Shown here one piece after another: positions 42,704 through 51,613 of a stretch of DNA of 64,000 bases (its first letter is position 1; every line of letters starts with the position of its first letter). Position numbers and translations under genes: made by a program. The notes beneath the pieces are model-generated. The model saw nothing but the letters and a program-made list of their open reading frames with translations. It did no database searches and was not told where the DNA came from. Origin of the DNA: Streptomyces sp. NBC_01198 (GTDB lineage: Bacteria > Actinomycetota > Actinomycetes > Streptomycetales > Streptomycetaceae); NCBI RefSeq assembly GCF_036010485.1, contig NZ_CP108568.1, positions 5,852,501 to 5,916,500 of the forward strand, given 5' to 3'.

Positions 42704-43489
42704 TCAGCGGCGCCAGAAGCGGAAGAGGTCGTAGCCGAGGATCATCGCGCCGTCCGGCACCTTGAACCAGCGCATGACGTGGAAGACGCCGTCGAAGAAC
42801 TTCTCGTTGACCTTGGGGATGTAGAGCACCCCGAAGGTGGCGATCAGCCCGAAGGGCGCGAAGGGCTCCACCTGGCGGCGGAAGCTGTACGGCAGCCACG
42901 GCTCCCAGATGCCGTACCCGTCCAGGCCGGGGATCGGCAGCAGGTTCAAGATGGCCGCGCTGACCTGGAGGAACGCCAGGAAGCCGAGGGCGCCGAGGAA
43001 CGGCACCGGCCAGCTGTCGAGGGCGCCCATCGCGAAGGGCAGCATCAGCAGCACGGCGAACAGCACGTTGACCAGCGGGCCCGCGGCCGAGATGAGGCTG
43101 TGCCGCCACCGGCCGCGGATACGGCCGCGCTCGATGAAGACGGCTCCGCCGGGCAGGCCGATGCCGCCCATGATCACGAAGATCACCGGCAGGACGATGG
43201 ACAGGGCGGCGTTGGTGTACTTCAGCGGGTTGAGGGTGAGGTAGCCCTTGTCGCCGATGGTGATGTCGCCGCTGTGCAGCGCGGTACGGGCGTGGGCGTA
43301 CTCGTGCAGGCACAGCGAGACGACCCAGCCGGAGACGACGAACAGGAACACCGCGAAGCCCGCGTCCGACGCGAAGCCGCTCCACACCGCCCATCCGGAC
43401 ACGGCCATGACCGCGGCGATGCCGAGGAAGACGGGACTGATCCCGCGTTCCCCGCCGCGGCGGGCCTGGCGAATCGGCGTGACGCTCAT
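42704..43489 (-). CDS. Site-2 protease family (M50) membrane metalloprotease
   Basis: A 261-residue intramembrane metalloprotease. The zinc-binding motif is H62-E-Y-A-H66 in the second helix, and the third ligand is in the NLLPIPGLDG motif (182-191), both intact. Five to six helices. There is no PDZ domain, so it belongs to the short S2P group rather than the RseP group. Substrates of this group are mostly unknown. ATG 43489 has GGGAGC upstream; longer starts would lie in unconserved sequence. Confidence 0.9.
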   Translation of the reverse strand: MSVTPIRQARRGGERGISPVFLGIAAVMAVSGWAVWSGFASDAGFAVFLFVVSGWVVSLCLHEYAHARTALHSGDITIGDKGYLTLNPLKYTNAALSIVLPVIFVIMGGIGLPGGAVFIERGRIRGRWRHSLISAAGPLVNVLFAVLLMLPFAMGALDSWPVPFLGALGFLAFLQVSAAILNLLPIPGLDGYGIWEPWLPYSFRRQVEPFAPFGLIATFGVLYIPKVNEKFFDGVFHVMRWFKVPDGAMILGYDLFRFWRR

Positions 43490-43586
43490 TTGCTCCCGCT
43501 TCCCGACGTGATCCATTCCCCCGGCGACTCCGCGCCCCCGGGCGCCCGATCATCCCACGTTCCCCGCGCGGCAGGCGGCGCCCTTG

Positions 43587-43688
43587 CAGGGGCGCGGGGA
43601 ACCGCGCGACCAGCCCCCACCGGGGTGCGGGTCGTCACCGGCCGGGAGGGGCTGTTGCTGTGGCATCGGGACCACCGGCCGGTGGGGG
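43587..43688 (+). repeat. Dispersed intergenic repeat, long copy B
   Basis: On the plus strand: CAGGGGCGCGGGGAACCGCG, a CGGGTCGTCACCGGCC block, GGGGCTGTTGCTGT and ACCACCGGCCGGTGG, the same order as the minus-strand copy at 14818-14924. It ends 45 nt before the AfsR-type gene, so it lies in that gene's upstream region. Confidence 0.7.
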
Positions 43689-43732
43689 GTTGTTTGTCGC
43701 CGTGCCGGAGGCAACTCCGTAAGAATGGGGCC

Positions 43733-46700
43733 GTGCGATACACGATTCTCGGCTACACGCAGGCCCTGCGGGACGACGGGGAGCCGGTCGCCCTCGCCGG
43801 CGGGCGGCTTCGCGCGCTGCTGACGGCGCTCGCGCTGCGCCCCGGCCGGGTGCTGAGCGGGGACGTGCTGATCGACGAGGTGTGGGACGGGGATCCGCCG
43901 GCCGGGGCGACCGGGGCACTGCAGGCCCTGGTCGGGCGGCTGCGGAAGGCCATCGGGCATGACGCCGTCGAGTCGGTGGAGGGCGGCTACCGCCTGGCGG
44001 CCGCGCACGACGACATCGACCTCTACCGCTTCGAGCGGCTCGCCGACGAGGGCGCGAGGGCGCTGGCCGACGGCGACCCGGTGAAGGCGGCCGGGCTGCT
44101 GGCGGACGCCCTCGCGCTGTGGCGCGGCCCGGCGCTGGCCGACCTGCCGGACCGCGGCACCGCGGCCGTACGCAGCGAGGCCCTGCGGCTGGACACCCGG
44201 CGGCTGCGGCTGGCCGCCGAACTGGAACTGGGCCGCGCCGCCCACGTGCTGCCCGAGCTCGCGGGGCTGTCCGCCGACCACCCGCTGGACGAGCCGCTGC
44301 ACGCCCTGCACATCCGGGCGCTGCGCGCGGCGGGCCGCACGGCCGACGCGCTGGCGGCGTACGAGGTCGTGCGCCGGGCCCTGGCCGACGAGCTCGGCAC
44401 CGACCCGAGCCCGGAACTGCGTGCGCTGCACGCCGAGTTGCTCAACCCCCGGCGTGAGGCGCCGCAGGTCCCGCCGCAACCCCCAGCCCCGGCCCGGCCG
44501 GGCACCGGCGCCGGCAGACCCGGCGGCAACGCCCGCGCCCGGCTGACCAGTTTCGTCGGCCGGGAGGCGGAGATCACCGCGGTGGACGCGGACCTGTCGC
44601 ACGCCCGGCTGGTGACGATCACCGGCCCCGGCGGCACCGGCAAGACCCGGCTGTCGCAGGAGGCCGGCGATCTGGCGGCCGGCCGCTGGCCGGACGGCGT
44701 CTGGTACGTGGAGCTGGCCCCGGTCAGCGACCCCCGCACCGTCCCCGAGGCTGTGATCAGCGCGCTCGGGCTGCGCGACACCCTGCTGCACGGCGGCGCC
44801 GCCGAGGCGGCCATCGCCGTGGAGACCAAGGCGAAGGACCCGCTGCGCCGCCTCGCCGACCACCTCGCGACCCGCGAGATACTGCTCGTGCTGGACAACT
44901 GCGAGCACGTCATCGACGCGGCCGCCACCTTGACCGCGCAACTGCTGGCCGACTGCCCGGGCCTGTCCGTGCTGGCCACCAGCCGCGAACCGCTGGGCGT
45001 GCCGGGGGAGTTGGTACGCCCGCTGGACCCGCTGCCGGAACCGACCGCGCTGCGGCTGCTGGCCGACCGGGGCGCGGCCGCCCGTTCCGGCTTCTCGGTG
45101 GACGACGACCCGGTCGCCTGCGCGGAGCTGTGCCACCGCCTCGACGGGCTGCCGCTGGCGATCGAACTGGCCGCGGCCCGGCTGCGCAGCCTGTCGCCGC
45201 GCGGGCTCGCCGACCGCCTCGACGACCGCTTCCGGCTGCTGACCGGCGGCAGCCGTACGCTGCTGCCCCGGCAGCAGACCCTGCGGGCCGTGGTGGACTG
45301 GTCCTGGGACCTGCTCGACCCGGCGGAGCGCACCTTGTTGCGCCGCCTCGCGGTCTTCCGCGGCGGCTGGACCCTGGAGGCGGTCGAGGCGATCTGCGCC
45401 GACCCGCCGCAGTCGCGCTCGCCGATCGACCCGGCCGACGCGGCGGCCCTGCTCGCCTCACTGGTCGACAAGTCGCTGGTGCTCGCCGAACTGACCGCGG
45501 ACAGCGAGCGCTACCGCATGCTGGAGACGATCTCCGAATACGCCGCCGAGCGGCTCGACGAGTCGGGCGAGCGGCCCGTGGTCGAGCGCCGGCACATGGA
45601 CTACTTCCGCGAATACGTCCGCGTCGCCGACCCGTTGCTGCGCCGGGCCGGCCAACTGGTCTGGTTCGAGCGGCTGGAGCGCGAGCACGAGAATCTGCGG
45701 GCGGCGCTGCGCCGGGCGGTGGACGCCGGGGACGAGGAGCAGGCGCTGCTGCTGGTGCTGGGCTGCGCCTGGTTCTGGGAGGTGCGCAACTACATCTCGG
45801 AGCGCCGCTACTGGCCGGGCCGGGTCGCCGACATGGGCGAGGACCCCTTCGCGGGACCGCCGGCCACCGAGCCGGTCGAGCGCGGGCCGCTGGAGGACCC
45901 GCCGCCGCTGGACCCGGGCCGGCTGCTCGAAGCGCGGCTGTGGGTGCGGGTGGTCAGGATGGCCGCGAGCGAGGGCGACACGGAGTGGTGGACGCAGCCG
46001 TCCATGGTCGAGGTCGGCGCGTCCATGATCGCCAACTACCCGCCGGAGCTGCCGCAGTCGGCCCGCTTCCCGGGCATCCTGCGCCCCTACGGCGCCTTCT
46101 TCACCGGCAACTTCGACCGGCTGTATCCGCTGATGAACGAGACCGTCGAGTCCTGCCGCCGCCACCACCGCGAGTGGGAGCTGGCCTACGCGCTCCAGTT
46201 GCGGGCGAAGATCAACAACGATGTGACGGAACGCCTGGCGGAGTCGATCACCGACATCGGCGAGAGCCGGCGGATCTTCGAACGCCTCGGCGACGAATGG
46301 GGCATGGCCGAGACGCTGTCGGCGGAGGCCGAGGCGGCGAGCAACGCCGGCGACTGGGAGCACGCCGCCCAGTGCTGCCGCCGGGGCATCGAGCTGGCCC
46401 GCAAGATCGGCTCCCACCAGCGCGTCCCGGTCCTCACCGTGCGCCTGGGCGACTGCCTGGTCAACGCGGGCAGGATCGAGGAGGGCATGCGCAAGCTGTG
46501 GGAGGGCGTGGACGACGCCGCCCGCTTCGGCACGGACAACGACGGGGCCGGCTTCTACGGCAAGATCCTGCTCGCCGGCGCGCTCAGCCACACCGGGAAG
46601 GCGGCGGAGGCGCTGGCGCTGGTCGAGGACACGATGCGGGAGGGCGCGGCCGCCAACGGCCAGCCCGGCTTCCTCACCGGCATGCTGACGGGCCTGAAGG

Positions 46701-47095
46701 GCTATCTGATCGGCACGCTCGGCGAGCCGCAGGCGGGCCTGGACCTGCTCAGGGACGGCCTGACCGAGCTGGTCGCGCATCCGCTGGCCGACGTGATCAC
46801 CCCGCGGCTGGGCCTGCTGCTGACGCCCGGCGCGATCGAACTGCTCGTGCTGCTGGCCGAGCAGGGCGGCCCCGACGGCCTCGCGGAGCGCCGCGCCGGC
46901 CGGGCGGTGGCGCTGGCCAACGCCCACGACCGGCTCCGCCCGACCGCGATCCCGCCCTCCGAGGCGGCCATCCTGGACCGTTCCAAGGCCAGGTTGCTGG
47001 CACTGCTCGGCGAGGACCGGTACGCCACCGGATACGCCGAAGGCGACGGCCTCAGTGCTGACGAGACCGTCGCCTTGATGCGGGACGTGGACTGA
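43733..47095 (+). CDS. AfsR/SARP-type regulator with STAND ATPase and TPR region
   Basis: A 1120-residue regulator. A winged-helix DNA-binding domain (~1-85; GGRLRALLTALALRPGRVLSGDVLIDEVW) is followed by a bacterial transcriptional activation domain (~90-235). A STAND/NB-ARC ATPase has Walker A GPGGTGKT near 300-307 and the DNCEH sensor near 386; TPR-like helical repeats run from ~620 to the end. AfsR-like proteins activate secondary-metabolite or export genes, here perhaps the convergent ABC exporter 5 nt away. GTG 43733 has no ribosome site, and a -10-like TAAGAAT lies 7 nt before it, so it may be leaderless. Confidence 0.92.
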   Translation: MRYTILGYTQALRDDGEPVALAGGRLRALLTALALRPGRVLSGDVLIDEVWDGDPPAGATGALQALVGRLRKAIGHDAVESVEGGYRLAAAHDDIDLYRFERLADEGARALADGDPVKAAGLLADALALWRGPALADLPDRGTAAVRSEALRLDTRRLRLAAELELGRAAHVLPELAGLSADHPLDEPLHALHIRALRAAGRTADALAAYEVVRRALADELGTDPSPELRALHAELLNPRREAPQVPPQPPAPARPGTGAGRPGGNARARLTSFVGREAEITAVDADLSHARLVTITGPGGTGKTRLSQEAGDLAAGRWPDGVWYVELAPVSDPRTVPEAVISALGLRDTLLHGGAAEAAIAVETKAKDPLRRLADHLATREILLVLDNCEHVIDAAATLTAQLLADCPGLSVLATSREPLGVPGELVRPLDPLPEPTALRLLADRGAAARSGFSVDDDPVACAELCHRLDGLPLAIELAAARLRSLSPRGLADRLDDRFRLLTGGSRTLLPRQQTLRAVVDWSWDLLDPAERTLLRRLAVFRGGWTLEAVEAICADPPQSRSPIDPADAAALLASLVDKSLVLAELTADSERYRMLETISEYAAERLDESGERPVVERRHMDYFREYVRVADPLLRRAGQLVWFERLEREHENLRAALRRAVDAGDEEQALLLVLGCAWFWEVRNYISERRYWPGRVADMGEDPFAGPPATEPVERGPLEDPPPLDPGRLLEARLWVRVVRMAASEGDTEWWTQPSMVEVGASMIANYPPELPQSARFPGILRPYGAFFTGNFDRLYPLMNETVESCRRHHREWELAYALQLRAKINNDVTERLAESITDIGESRRIFERLGDEWGMAETLSAEAEAASNAGDWEHAAQCCRRGIELARKIGSHQRVPVLTVRLGDCLVNAGRIEEGMRKLWEGVDDAARFGTDNDGAGFYGKILLAGALSHTGKAAEALALVEDTMREGAAANGQPGFLTGMLTGLKGYLIGTLGEPQAGLDLLRDGLTELVAHPLADVITPRLGLLLTPGAIELLVLLAEQGGPDGLAERRAGRAVALANAHDRLRPTAIPPSEAAILDRSKARLLALLGEDRYATGYAEGDGLSADETVALMRDVD

Positions 47096-47100
47096 ACCCC

Positions 47101-47934
47101 TCAGGTCTTCTTGCGGAACCGCGCGACCGCCAGCGGCGCGGTCACCACGGTGATGCCCACCGACCAGGCGAGCGTCATCCACACCGAGTGGGCGACGGCG
47201 CCGCCGTTGATCATGTTGCGGGCCGCGTCCGCCAGGTTGGACAGCGGGTTGACCTTGGTGAAGCCCTCCAGCCAGCCCGGCATCGTGGTGGGCTTGGCGA
47301 AGATCGAACTGCCGAACTGCAACGGCATCAGCACGAGCATGGCGACCCCCTGCACCGCCTGCGGTGTTTTCATGGTCAGACCCAGCAGGATGAAGATCCA
47401 CATCAGCGAGGCCCCGAAGACGGCCGACAGCGCGACGGCCGCGAGCAGATGCAGCACACCGGTGTGCACCGTCAGGCCGAGCGCGAAGCCCACGCCCAGC
47501 AGGATCGCGGTGGCGATCATCATCCGGCCCAGCTCCACGACGATCTTGGCGATCAGTACCGAGGACCGTGCGATGGGCATCGTACGGAACCGGTCCATGA
47601 CCCCCTTCTTGAAGTCGTCGTTGATGCCGGTGCCGACCGCCATCGCGATGTTCATGCCCATCATCGCCATCAGCCCGGGCACCACGTAGTTGACGTAGTC
47701 CTGCTGGTGCCCCTTGCCGGACACCGCGCCGCCGAAGACGTACACGAACAGCAGGGTGAAGATGACCGGCATCAGCAGGACGTCGAACATCGACTCGGGG
47801 TCCTGCTTGATCTGCAGCATGTTGCGCCGGGCGAGGGCACCGATGTGCCGCAGGTTGGCCCGTACGCCGATGCGGCCCTCGTCGGTGGCGGTGGCCTTCG
47901 ACGTCCGGTCGAACGTGGCCGTGGCCGTGGTCAT
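47101..47934 (-). CDS. DrrB-like ABC-2 type permease
   Basis: A 277-residue ABC-2 membrane subunit with six helices. The N-terminal cytoplasmic start (RHIGALARRNMLQIKQDPESMFD) and the MTxxxAVQG-like and NPLSNLADAARN segments are typical of the DrrB/daunorubicin group. ATG 47934 overlaps the stop of the ATPase gene as ATGA, so the two form one exporter. Such pairs export antibiotics or lipids; the substrate is unknown. It converges with the AfsR-type gene. Confidence 0.92.
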   Translation of the reverse strand: MTTATATFDRTSKATATDEGRIGVRANLRHIGALARRNMLQIKQDPESMFDVLLMPVIFTLLFVYVFGGAVSGKGHQQDYVNYVVPGLMAMMGMNIAMAVGTGINDDFKKGVMDRFRTMPIARSSVLIAKIVVELGRMMIATAILLGVGFALGLTVHTGVLHLLAAVALSAVFGASLMWIFILLGLTMKTPQAVQGVAMLVLMPLQFGSSIFAKPTTMPGWLEGFTKVNPLSNLADAARNMINGGAVAHSVWMTLAWSVGITVVTAPLAVARFRKKT

Positions 47935-48962
47935 ACCGTCACCTCTTCCTTGGTGTCCGCGAGAGCGTCGGTGTCCGCCGGGGCGTCCGACTCGGGCTTC
48001 TTGCCGGTGACCGCCAGGAACACCTCGTCCAGGCTGGGCAGATGGGTGCCGATGTGGGCGATCCCGAAGCCGCGGGCGGCCAGTACGCCGACCACCGCGG
48101 TCAGGTGCTCGTCGGTGAGGATCGGCACCGAGACGGTGCCCGCGGCCGGGTCGGTCTGCGCGCCGGCGATCCCGTCGAGGCCCGCCTCGCCCACCGCGGC
48201 CGCCATCGCGTCGAGTTGGCGCGGGTCGGACGGGACGATCTCCAGCGTCCGGCCGCCGACCTTCGCCTTGAGCTCGGCCACCTTGCCGTTGGCGATCACC
48301 CGGCCGCGGTCGATCACCGTCAGCTCGGTCGCCAACTGCTCGGCCTCTTCCATGTACTGCGTGGTCAGCAGGACGGTGGCGCCGTCCGCGACCATCCGCT
48401 GGACCTCCTCCCACACCTCGTTGCGGGTGCGCGGGTCCAGGCCCGTCGTCGGCTCGTCCAGATACAGCACCGACGGGTGCCCGATCATGCTCGCCGCCAG
48501 GTCGAGGCGGCGGCGCATGCCGCCGGAATACTGCATCGCGGGCCGCTTGGCCGCCTCGGTCAGCGAGAACCGCTCCAGCAGCTCGTCGGCCCGGGCCTTG
48601 GCCTCCCTGCTCGGCAGGTCGAGCAGCCGCCCGATCATGTACAGGTTCTCCCGGCCGGACAGCTTCTCGTCCACCGAGGCGTACTGCCCGGTGAGCCCGA
48701 TCACCCGACGCAGCTGCCGGGGCTGCCGCAGCACGTCGTAGCCGGCCACCCGCGCCGAGCCCGCGTCCGGCTTGACCAGCGTGGACAGCACCCTGACCAG
48801 CGTGGTCTTCCCGGCTCCGTTGGGCCCGAGCACGCCGAGCACCGTTCCCTGCCGCACTTCGAGATCGACCCCGTCGAGTGCCGTGGTCCGGCCGTAGTGC
48901 TTGACCAGCCCCCGTACCTCGACGGCGGCCCCTCCGCCGTTGTCACTCAGTCGCATCGTCAT
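47931..48962 (-). CDS. DrrA-like ABC transporter ATPase
   Basis: A 343-residue ATPase. Walker A GPNGAGKTT (~38-46), signature YSGGMRRRLDLA, Walker B VLYLDEPTTGLD and a switch region TTQYMEEAEQLA are intact. The C-terminal ~100 residues match the DrrA-specific domain (TLEIVPSDPRQLD to LPSLDEVFLAVTGK). ATG 48962 is listed; 48974 and 48956 are in frame, and none has a clear ribosome site. It pairs with the DrrB-like permease by a 4-nt overlap. Confidence 0.93.
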   Translation of the reverse strand: MTMRLSDNGGGAAVEVRGLVKHYGRTTALDGVDLEVRQGTVLGVLGPNGAGKTTLVRVLSTLVKPDAGSARVAGYDVLRQPRQLRRVIGLTGQYASVDEKLSGRENLYMIGRLLDLPSREAKARADELLERFSLTEAAKRPAMQYSGGMRRRLDLAASMIGHPSVLYLDEPTTGLDPRTRNEVWEEVQRMVADGATVLLTTQYMEEAEQLATELTVIDRGRVIANGKVAELKAKVGGRTLEIVPSDPRQLDAMAAAVGEAGLDGIAGAQTDPAAGTVSVPILTDEHLTAVVGVLAARGFGIAHIGTHLPSLDEVFLAVTGKKPESDAPADTDALADTKEEVTV

Positions 48963-49042
48963 GAGCACAACCATGCCGTGCGCTGCCGACACACCACCGA
49001 CATCCCGCCGACAGGGCGTATCGGCCCCGTCTCGGCACTCTG

Positions 49043-49540
49043 TCAGCGGGCCGCCGGACGCGGCAGCGGCAGGTGGAAGCGCAGCCCCGGGCGGGTCCCG
49101 AGCCGGGTCTCACCGGTGGACAGGAACCCGGTACGGGTCAGCACCGCCCGCGACCCGGCGTTGTCCAGGGTGGTGACCGCCCGCAGCGAGGTCAGGCCGT
49201 ACGGGCCGGCGGCCAGCGCGCAGACCTCCCGCACGGCGGCGGTCGCCACCCCCTGCCCGGCGCACTTCTCCGCGATCCGGTAGCCCAGCTCGGCCGTACC
49301 GTCCGCCACGTCGACCAGGTTGATCCGCCCCTGCACGGCGCCGCCGTCGTCCACCAGCACGTGCAGGAAGTGCAGCCCGGCGGCCTGCTCGGCGAGCAGG
49401 GCGCGGAGCTTGGCGTCGAAGCGCGCGAAGTAGTCGTCACCGCGGTCGGAGATGGCCGCGGCGAAGTAGGCCCGGTTCTCCAGCTCGAAGGCGAGCAGGG
49501 CCGGGGCGTGGTCGAAGCGGAGGCGCTGCAGTTCATGCAT
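49043..49540 (-). CDS. GNAT family N-acetyltransferase (RimJ-like)
   Basis: A 165-residue acetyltransferase. The acetyl-CoA-binding motif A region is IAEKCAGQGVATAAVREVC (RxxGxG/A pattern as CAGQGVA), preceded by ELGYR; the TTLDNAGSRAVLTRTGF block is typical of the RimJ/RimL group that acetylates N-termini or small amines. On the minus strand TAGCAT lies 6 nt before ATG 49540 and there is no ribosome site, so translation may be leaderless. It stands alone between two operons. Confidence 0.87.
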   Translation of the reverse strand: MHELQRLRFDHAPALLAFELENRAYFAAAISDRGDDYFARFDAKLRALLAEQAAGLHFLHVLVDDGGAVQGRINLVDVADGTAELGYRIAEKCAGQGVATAAVREVCALAAGPYGLTSLRAVTTLDNAGSRAVLTRTGFLSTGETRLGTRPGLRFHLPLPRPAAR

Positions 49541-49632
49541 GGCGGAATGCTAGAGCCTGCCGGACGGCCCTTCCGACCGCCGCGCCCCGCCCAGGCAGGG
49601 ACGGGACGCGGCCCGCCGGTCGGGCCTCAGGC

Positions 49633-50322
49633 TCATCCGGCCCGGGTCGGGACGGTGACCAGGAGGGCGCCGGTGTCGGTGCGGACGTCGAAGCGGGTGA
49701 TGTCCGCCGGGTGCAGGCCGGCAGCTCCGTGGACGGTGAGGGGAGAGGGCTGCGTGTCCGTGCCGTAGCCCTCGGACGGCACCGACCAGGTGGCCACCGT
49801 CTGACCGCCGCCGTCGCCCGCGAAGGCGACGAGACTGCAGGTCAGCGGCCCGTGCACGCCGGTCAGCCGGAGGTCGACCGCGCTGCCCCAGCCCTTGTCG
49901 GTGAGCGCGACGACCGCGGACACGCCCGTCGTGGGGTTGGAGGCGGTGTGCCGGTCGGAGCCGAAGCTCTGGGCCACCGGGTGCGAGCCGCCGCTGCCGT
50001 GCACGGCAAGCACCGCGACGGTGGGGCCGCCGACGACGAGCACCGCGGCGGCGGCGATCGCCACCAGGCGCCGCCGCCGGTGCCTACGGCGCTCCGCCGC
50101 GACCCGCGCGAGCAGCCGGTCGAGCATCGCGTCGCCGCCGGGCATCTCGGCGAAGCCCAGCCCGTCGGCCCGCAGCTCGTCGAGCACCGGTACGACCCCG
50201 CTGAGCTGGTCCAGCTCGTCCCCGCACACCTCGCAGTCCACCAGGTGCGCCTCGAAACGCGCCATCTCGTCGTCGTCCAGCACGCCGAGCAGATAGGCGC
50301 CCACATCCACATGCGGGTTCAT
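49633..50322 (-). CDS. Zinc-binding anti-sigma factor (ZAS type)
   Basis: A 229-residue transmembrane anti-sigma factor. The N-terminal ZAS motif is H26-x3-C30-x2-C33 in FEAHLVDCEVCGDEL, which binds the cognate ECF sigma factor. A single helix spans ~86-107 after an Arg/His-rich stretch, and the outer ~120 residues form a beta-rich sensor-like domain. ATG 50322 overlaps the sigma gene's stop as ATGA, which identifies its partner. Stress presumably releases the sigma factor, but the signal is unknown. Confidence 0.92.
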   Translation of the reverse strand: MNPHVDVGAYLLGVLDDDEMARFEAHLVDCEVCGDELDQLSGVVPVLDELRADGLGFAEMPGGDAMLDRLLARVAAERRRHRRRRLVAIAAAAVLVVGGPTVAVLAVHGSGGSHPVAQSFGSDRHTASNPTTGVSAVVALTDKGWGSAVDLRLTGVHGPLTCSLVAFAGDGGGQTVATWSVPSEGYGTDTQPSPLTVHGAAGLHPADITRFDVRTDTGALLVTVPTRAG

Positions 50323-50930
50323 GAGGTGGTCACCCCTCTCTCCTCCAGCGCGTTCCGCAGGGCGCGCAGCGCGTAGAACACCCGGGAGCGTACGGTCCCC
50401 GGCGGCAGCCCCAGCTCCTCGGCCGCCTCGTTGACCGTCCGGCCGCCGAAGTACGTGGCGATCAGCGCCTCCCGGTGCGCCTCCGACAGGTCCTGCAAGG
50501 CGTCCGAGATGGTCATCAGCCGCAGCGAGCGCTCCAGCTCGTCGCTGGCCGGCAGCTGGTCGAGCGCCGCCGGCGACGTCTCCGGCGGGCGGGCCTGGCG
50601 GCTGCGGTGGCCGTCGATGACGATCCGCCGCGCCACCGTGACCAGCCACGGCCGCAGCGACCTGGCCGCCGGGTCGAGCCGGGACGCGCTCTTCCACGCC
50701 CGCAGCAGCGTCTCCTGCACGACGTCCTCGGCCAGGAAGCGGTCGCCCGCGACGAGCCGGAGCACGTAGGTGTAGAGCGCGCCCGCGTGCTCGCGGTACA
50801 GCGCCCGCATCAGCTCCTCCTCGGGAGCCGAGCCGGCCGGCCCCGGAGGTCCGTGGGGTGGTCCTTCCACGGGCGCATCCTGCCCTACCCGGGGCGCCCG
50901 GTCGAGTTCGCCTGTGGCCGGCCGGGACAT
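50319..50930 (-). CDS. ECF sigma factor
   Basis: A 203-residue ECF (group 4) sigma factor. Region 2 is at ~42-105 (YREHAGALYTYVLRLVAGDRFLAEDVVQETLLRAWK) and region 4 at ~140-200 (TYFGGRTVNEAAEELGLPPGTVRSRVFYALRAL) with its helix-turn-helix. A ~35-residue Pro-rich lead precedes region 2. It is coupled at both ends: ATG 50930 overlaps the lipoprotein stop (TGATG), and its stop overlaps the anti-sigma start. Likely autoregulated from the promoter at 51526-51553. Confidence 0.94.
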   Translation of the reverse strand: MSRPATGELDRAPRVGQDAPVEGPPHGPPGPAGSAPEEELMRALYREHAGALYTYVLRLVAGDRFLAEDVVQETLLRAWKSASRLDPAARSLRPWLVTVARRIVIDGHRSRQARPPETSPAALDQLPASDELERSLRLMTISDALQDLSEAHREALIATYFGGRTVNEAAEELGLPPGTVRSRVFYALRALRNALEERGVTTS

Positions 50931-51469
50931 CAGTAGCCGTTGGAGCCCGAGGAGGGAGCGGCTGATGTGGCGGCGGCCTTCGCCCCGGTCGGTGTCACCG
51001 CCCACCAGATGCCCTGGACGCCCTGGCCCTGGGTGTCGCCCGGCTTGGCGTCGGCGGCGTACGTGTACAGCGGCCAGCCGGCCAGGGTGAGCTGCGCCTT
51101 GCCGTCGGTGCCGGTGACGCTGCCGATCAGGCTCGGGTCGACGCCCTTGACGGTCGCCGCCGCGGTGGCGGGGGCCGCGGGCCACAGTGCGACGCAGCTG
51201 CCCGTGCAGTGCGACGCGGACGGGCTCGCGCTGTCCATGTCGAAACGGTAGAGGGTACGGCCCGTGCCGTTCACCACGATGGTGCCGAGCGCGGTGTCGT
51301 TCGCGGTGTGCACGGAGGTGGCGGCGGAGCCGCCGGAGGAGGCGGCGGCGGACCCGGAGGATCCCGAGGACCCGGAGGACCCCGACGAGCCGCACGCGGA
51401 GACGGCGAGGAACAGCCCGGTTGCGAAGACGCCCGCGGTGAGAGCACCGCGTCGAGTGGTGAGGATCAT
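50930..51469 (-). CDS. COG4315-type repeat lipoprotein, sigma operon leader
   Basis: A 179-residue lipoprotein. Signal with lipobox AVSAC, a Ser/Gly linker (GSSGSSGSSGS), then two PF03640-type repeats: TLYRFDMDSASPSASHCTGSCVALWP and PLYTYAADAKPGDTQGQGVQGIWWAV. These repeats occur in predicted periplasmic or surface redox/heme-associated proteins, often beside this kind of sigma/anti-sigma pair. The second ATG (51469) is chosen because GGGAAG is 5 nt away; ATG 51472 is too close. First gene of the three-gene operon. Confidence 0.87.
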   Translation of the reverse strand: MILTTRRGALTAGVFATGLFLAVSACGSSGSSGSSGSSGSAAASSGGSAATSVHTANDTALGTIVVNGTGRTLYRFDMDSASPSASHCTGSCVALWPAAPATAAATVKGVDPSLIGSVTGTDGKAQLTLAGWPLYTYAADAKPGDTQGQGVQGIWWAVTPTGAKAAATSAAPSSGSNGY

Positions 51470-51525
51470 CATGACTTCCCGTATGTGCCGGTGGTCGCCG
51501 CCCCGGAGGGAGGCGCTCACCGACA

Positions 51526-51553
51526 CATACGGAGCCGGCGGCGGATTGTCTCA
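51526..51553 (-). promoter_or_regulatory. ECF-type promoter of the sigma operon
   Basis: On the minus strand, TGAGAC (51553-51548) and CGTATG (51531-51526) are separated by exactly 16 nt, the layout of ECF-dependent promoters. It lies 57 nt before the lipoprotein start. CCGTATGTG and CACATACGG form a 9-nt inverted pair across 51479-51532, so the -10 element sits in one arm. Probably bound by the operon's own sigma factor. Confidence 0.55.
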
Positions 51554-51613
51554 AAAGAACCCACGGCACTTCGGAAAAACCCGGAAGTGTCGGGACACCC
51601 GCCGCCCGCCGGA

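Noticed and set aside
42779..43732. In-frame 318-codon extension upstream of the AfsR-type gene
   Set aside because: It runs antisense through the site-2 protease gene and across the intergenic repeat; the AfsR family starts at the residue encoded by GTG 43733.
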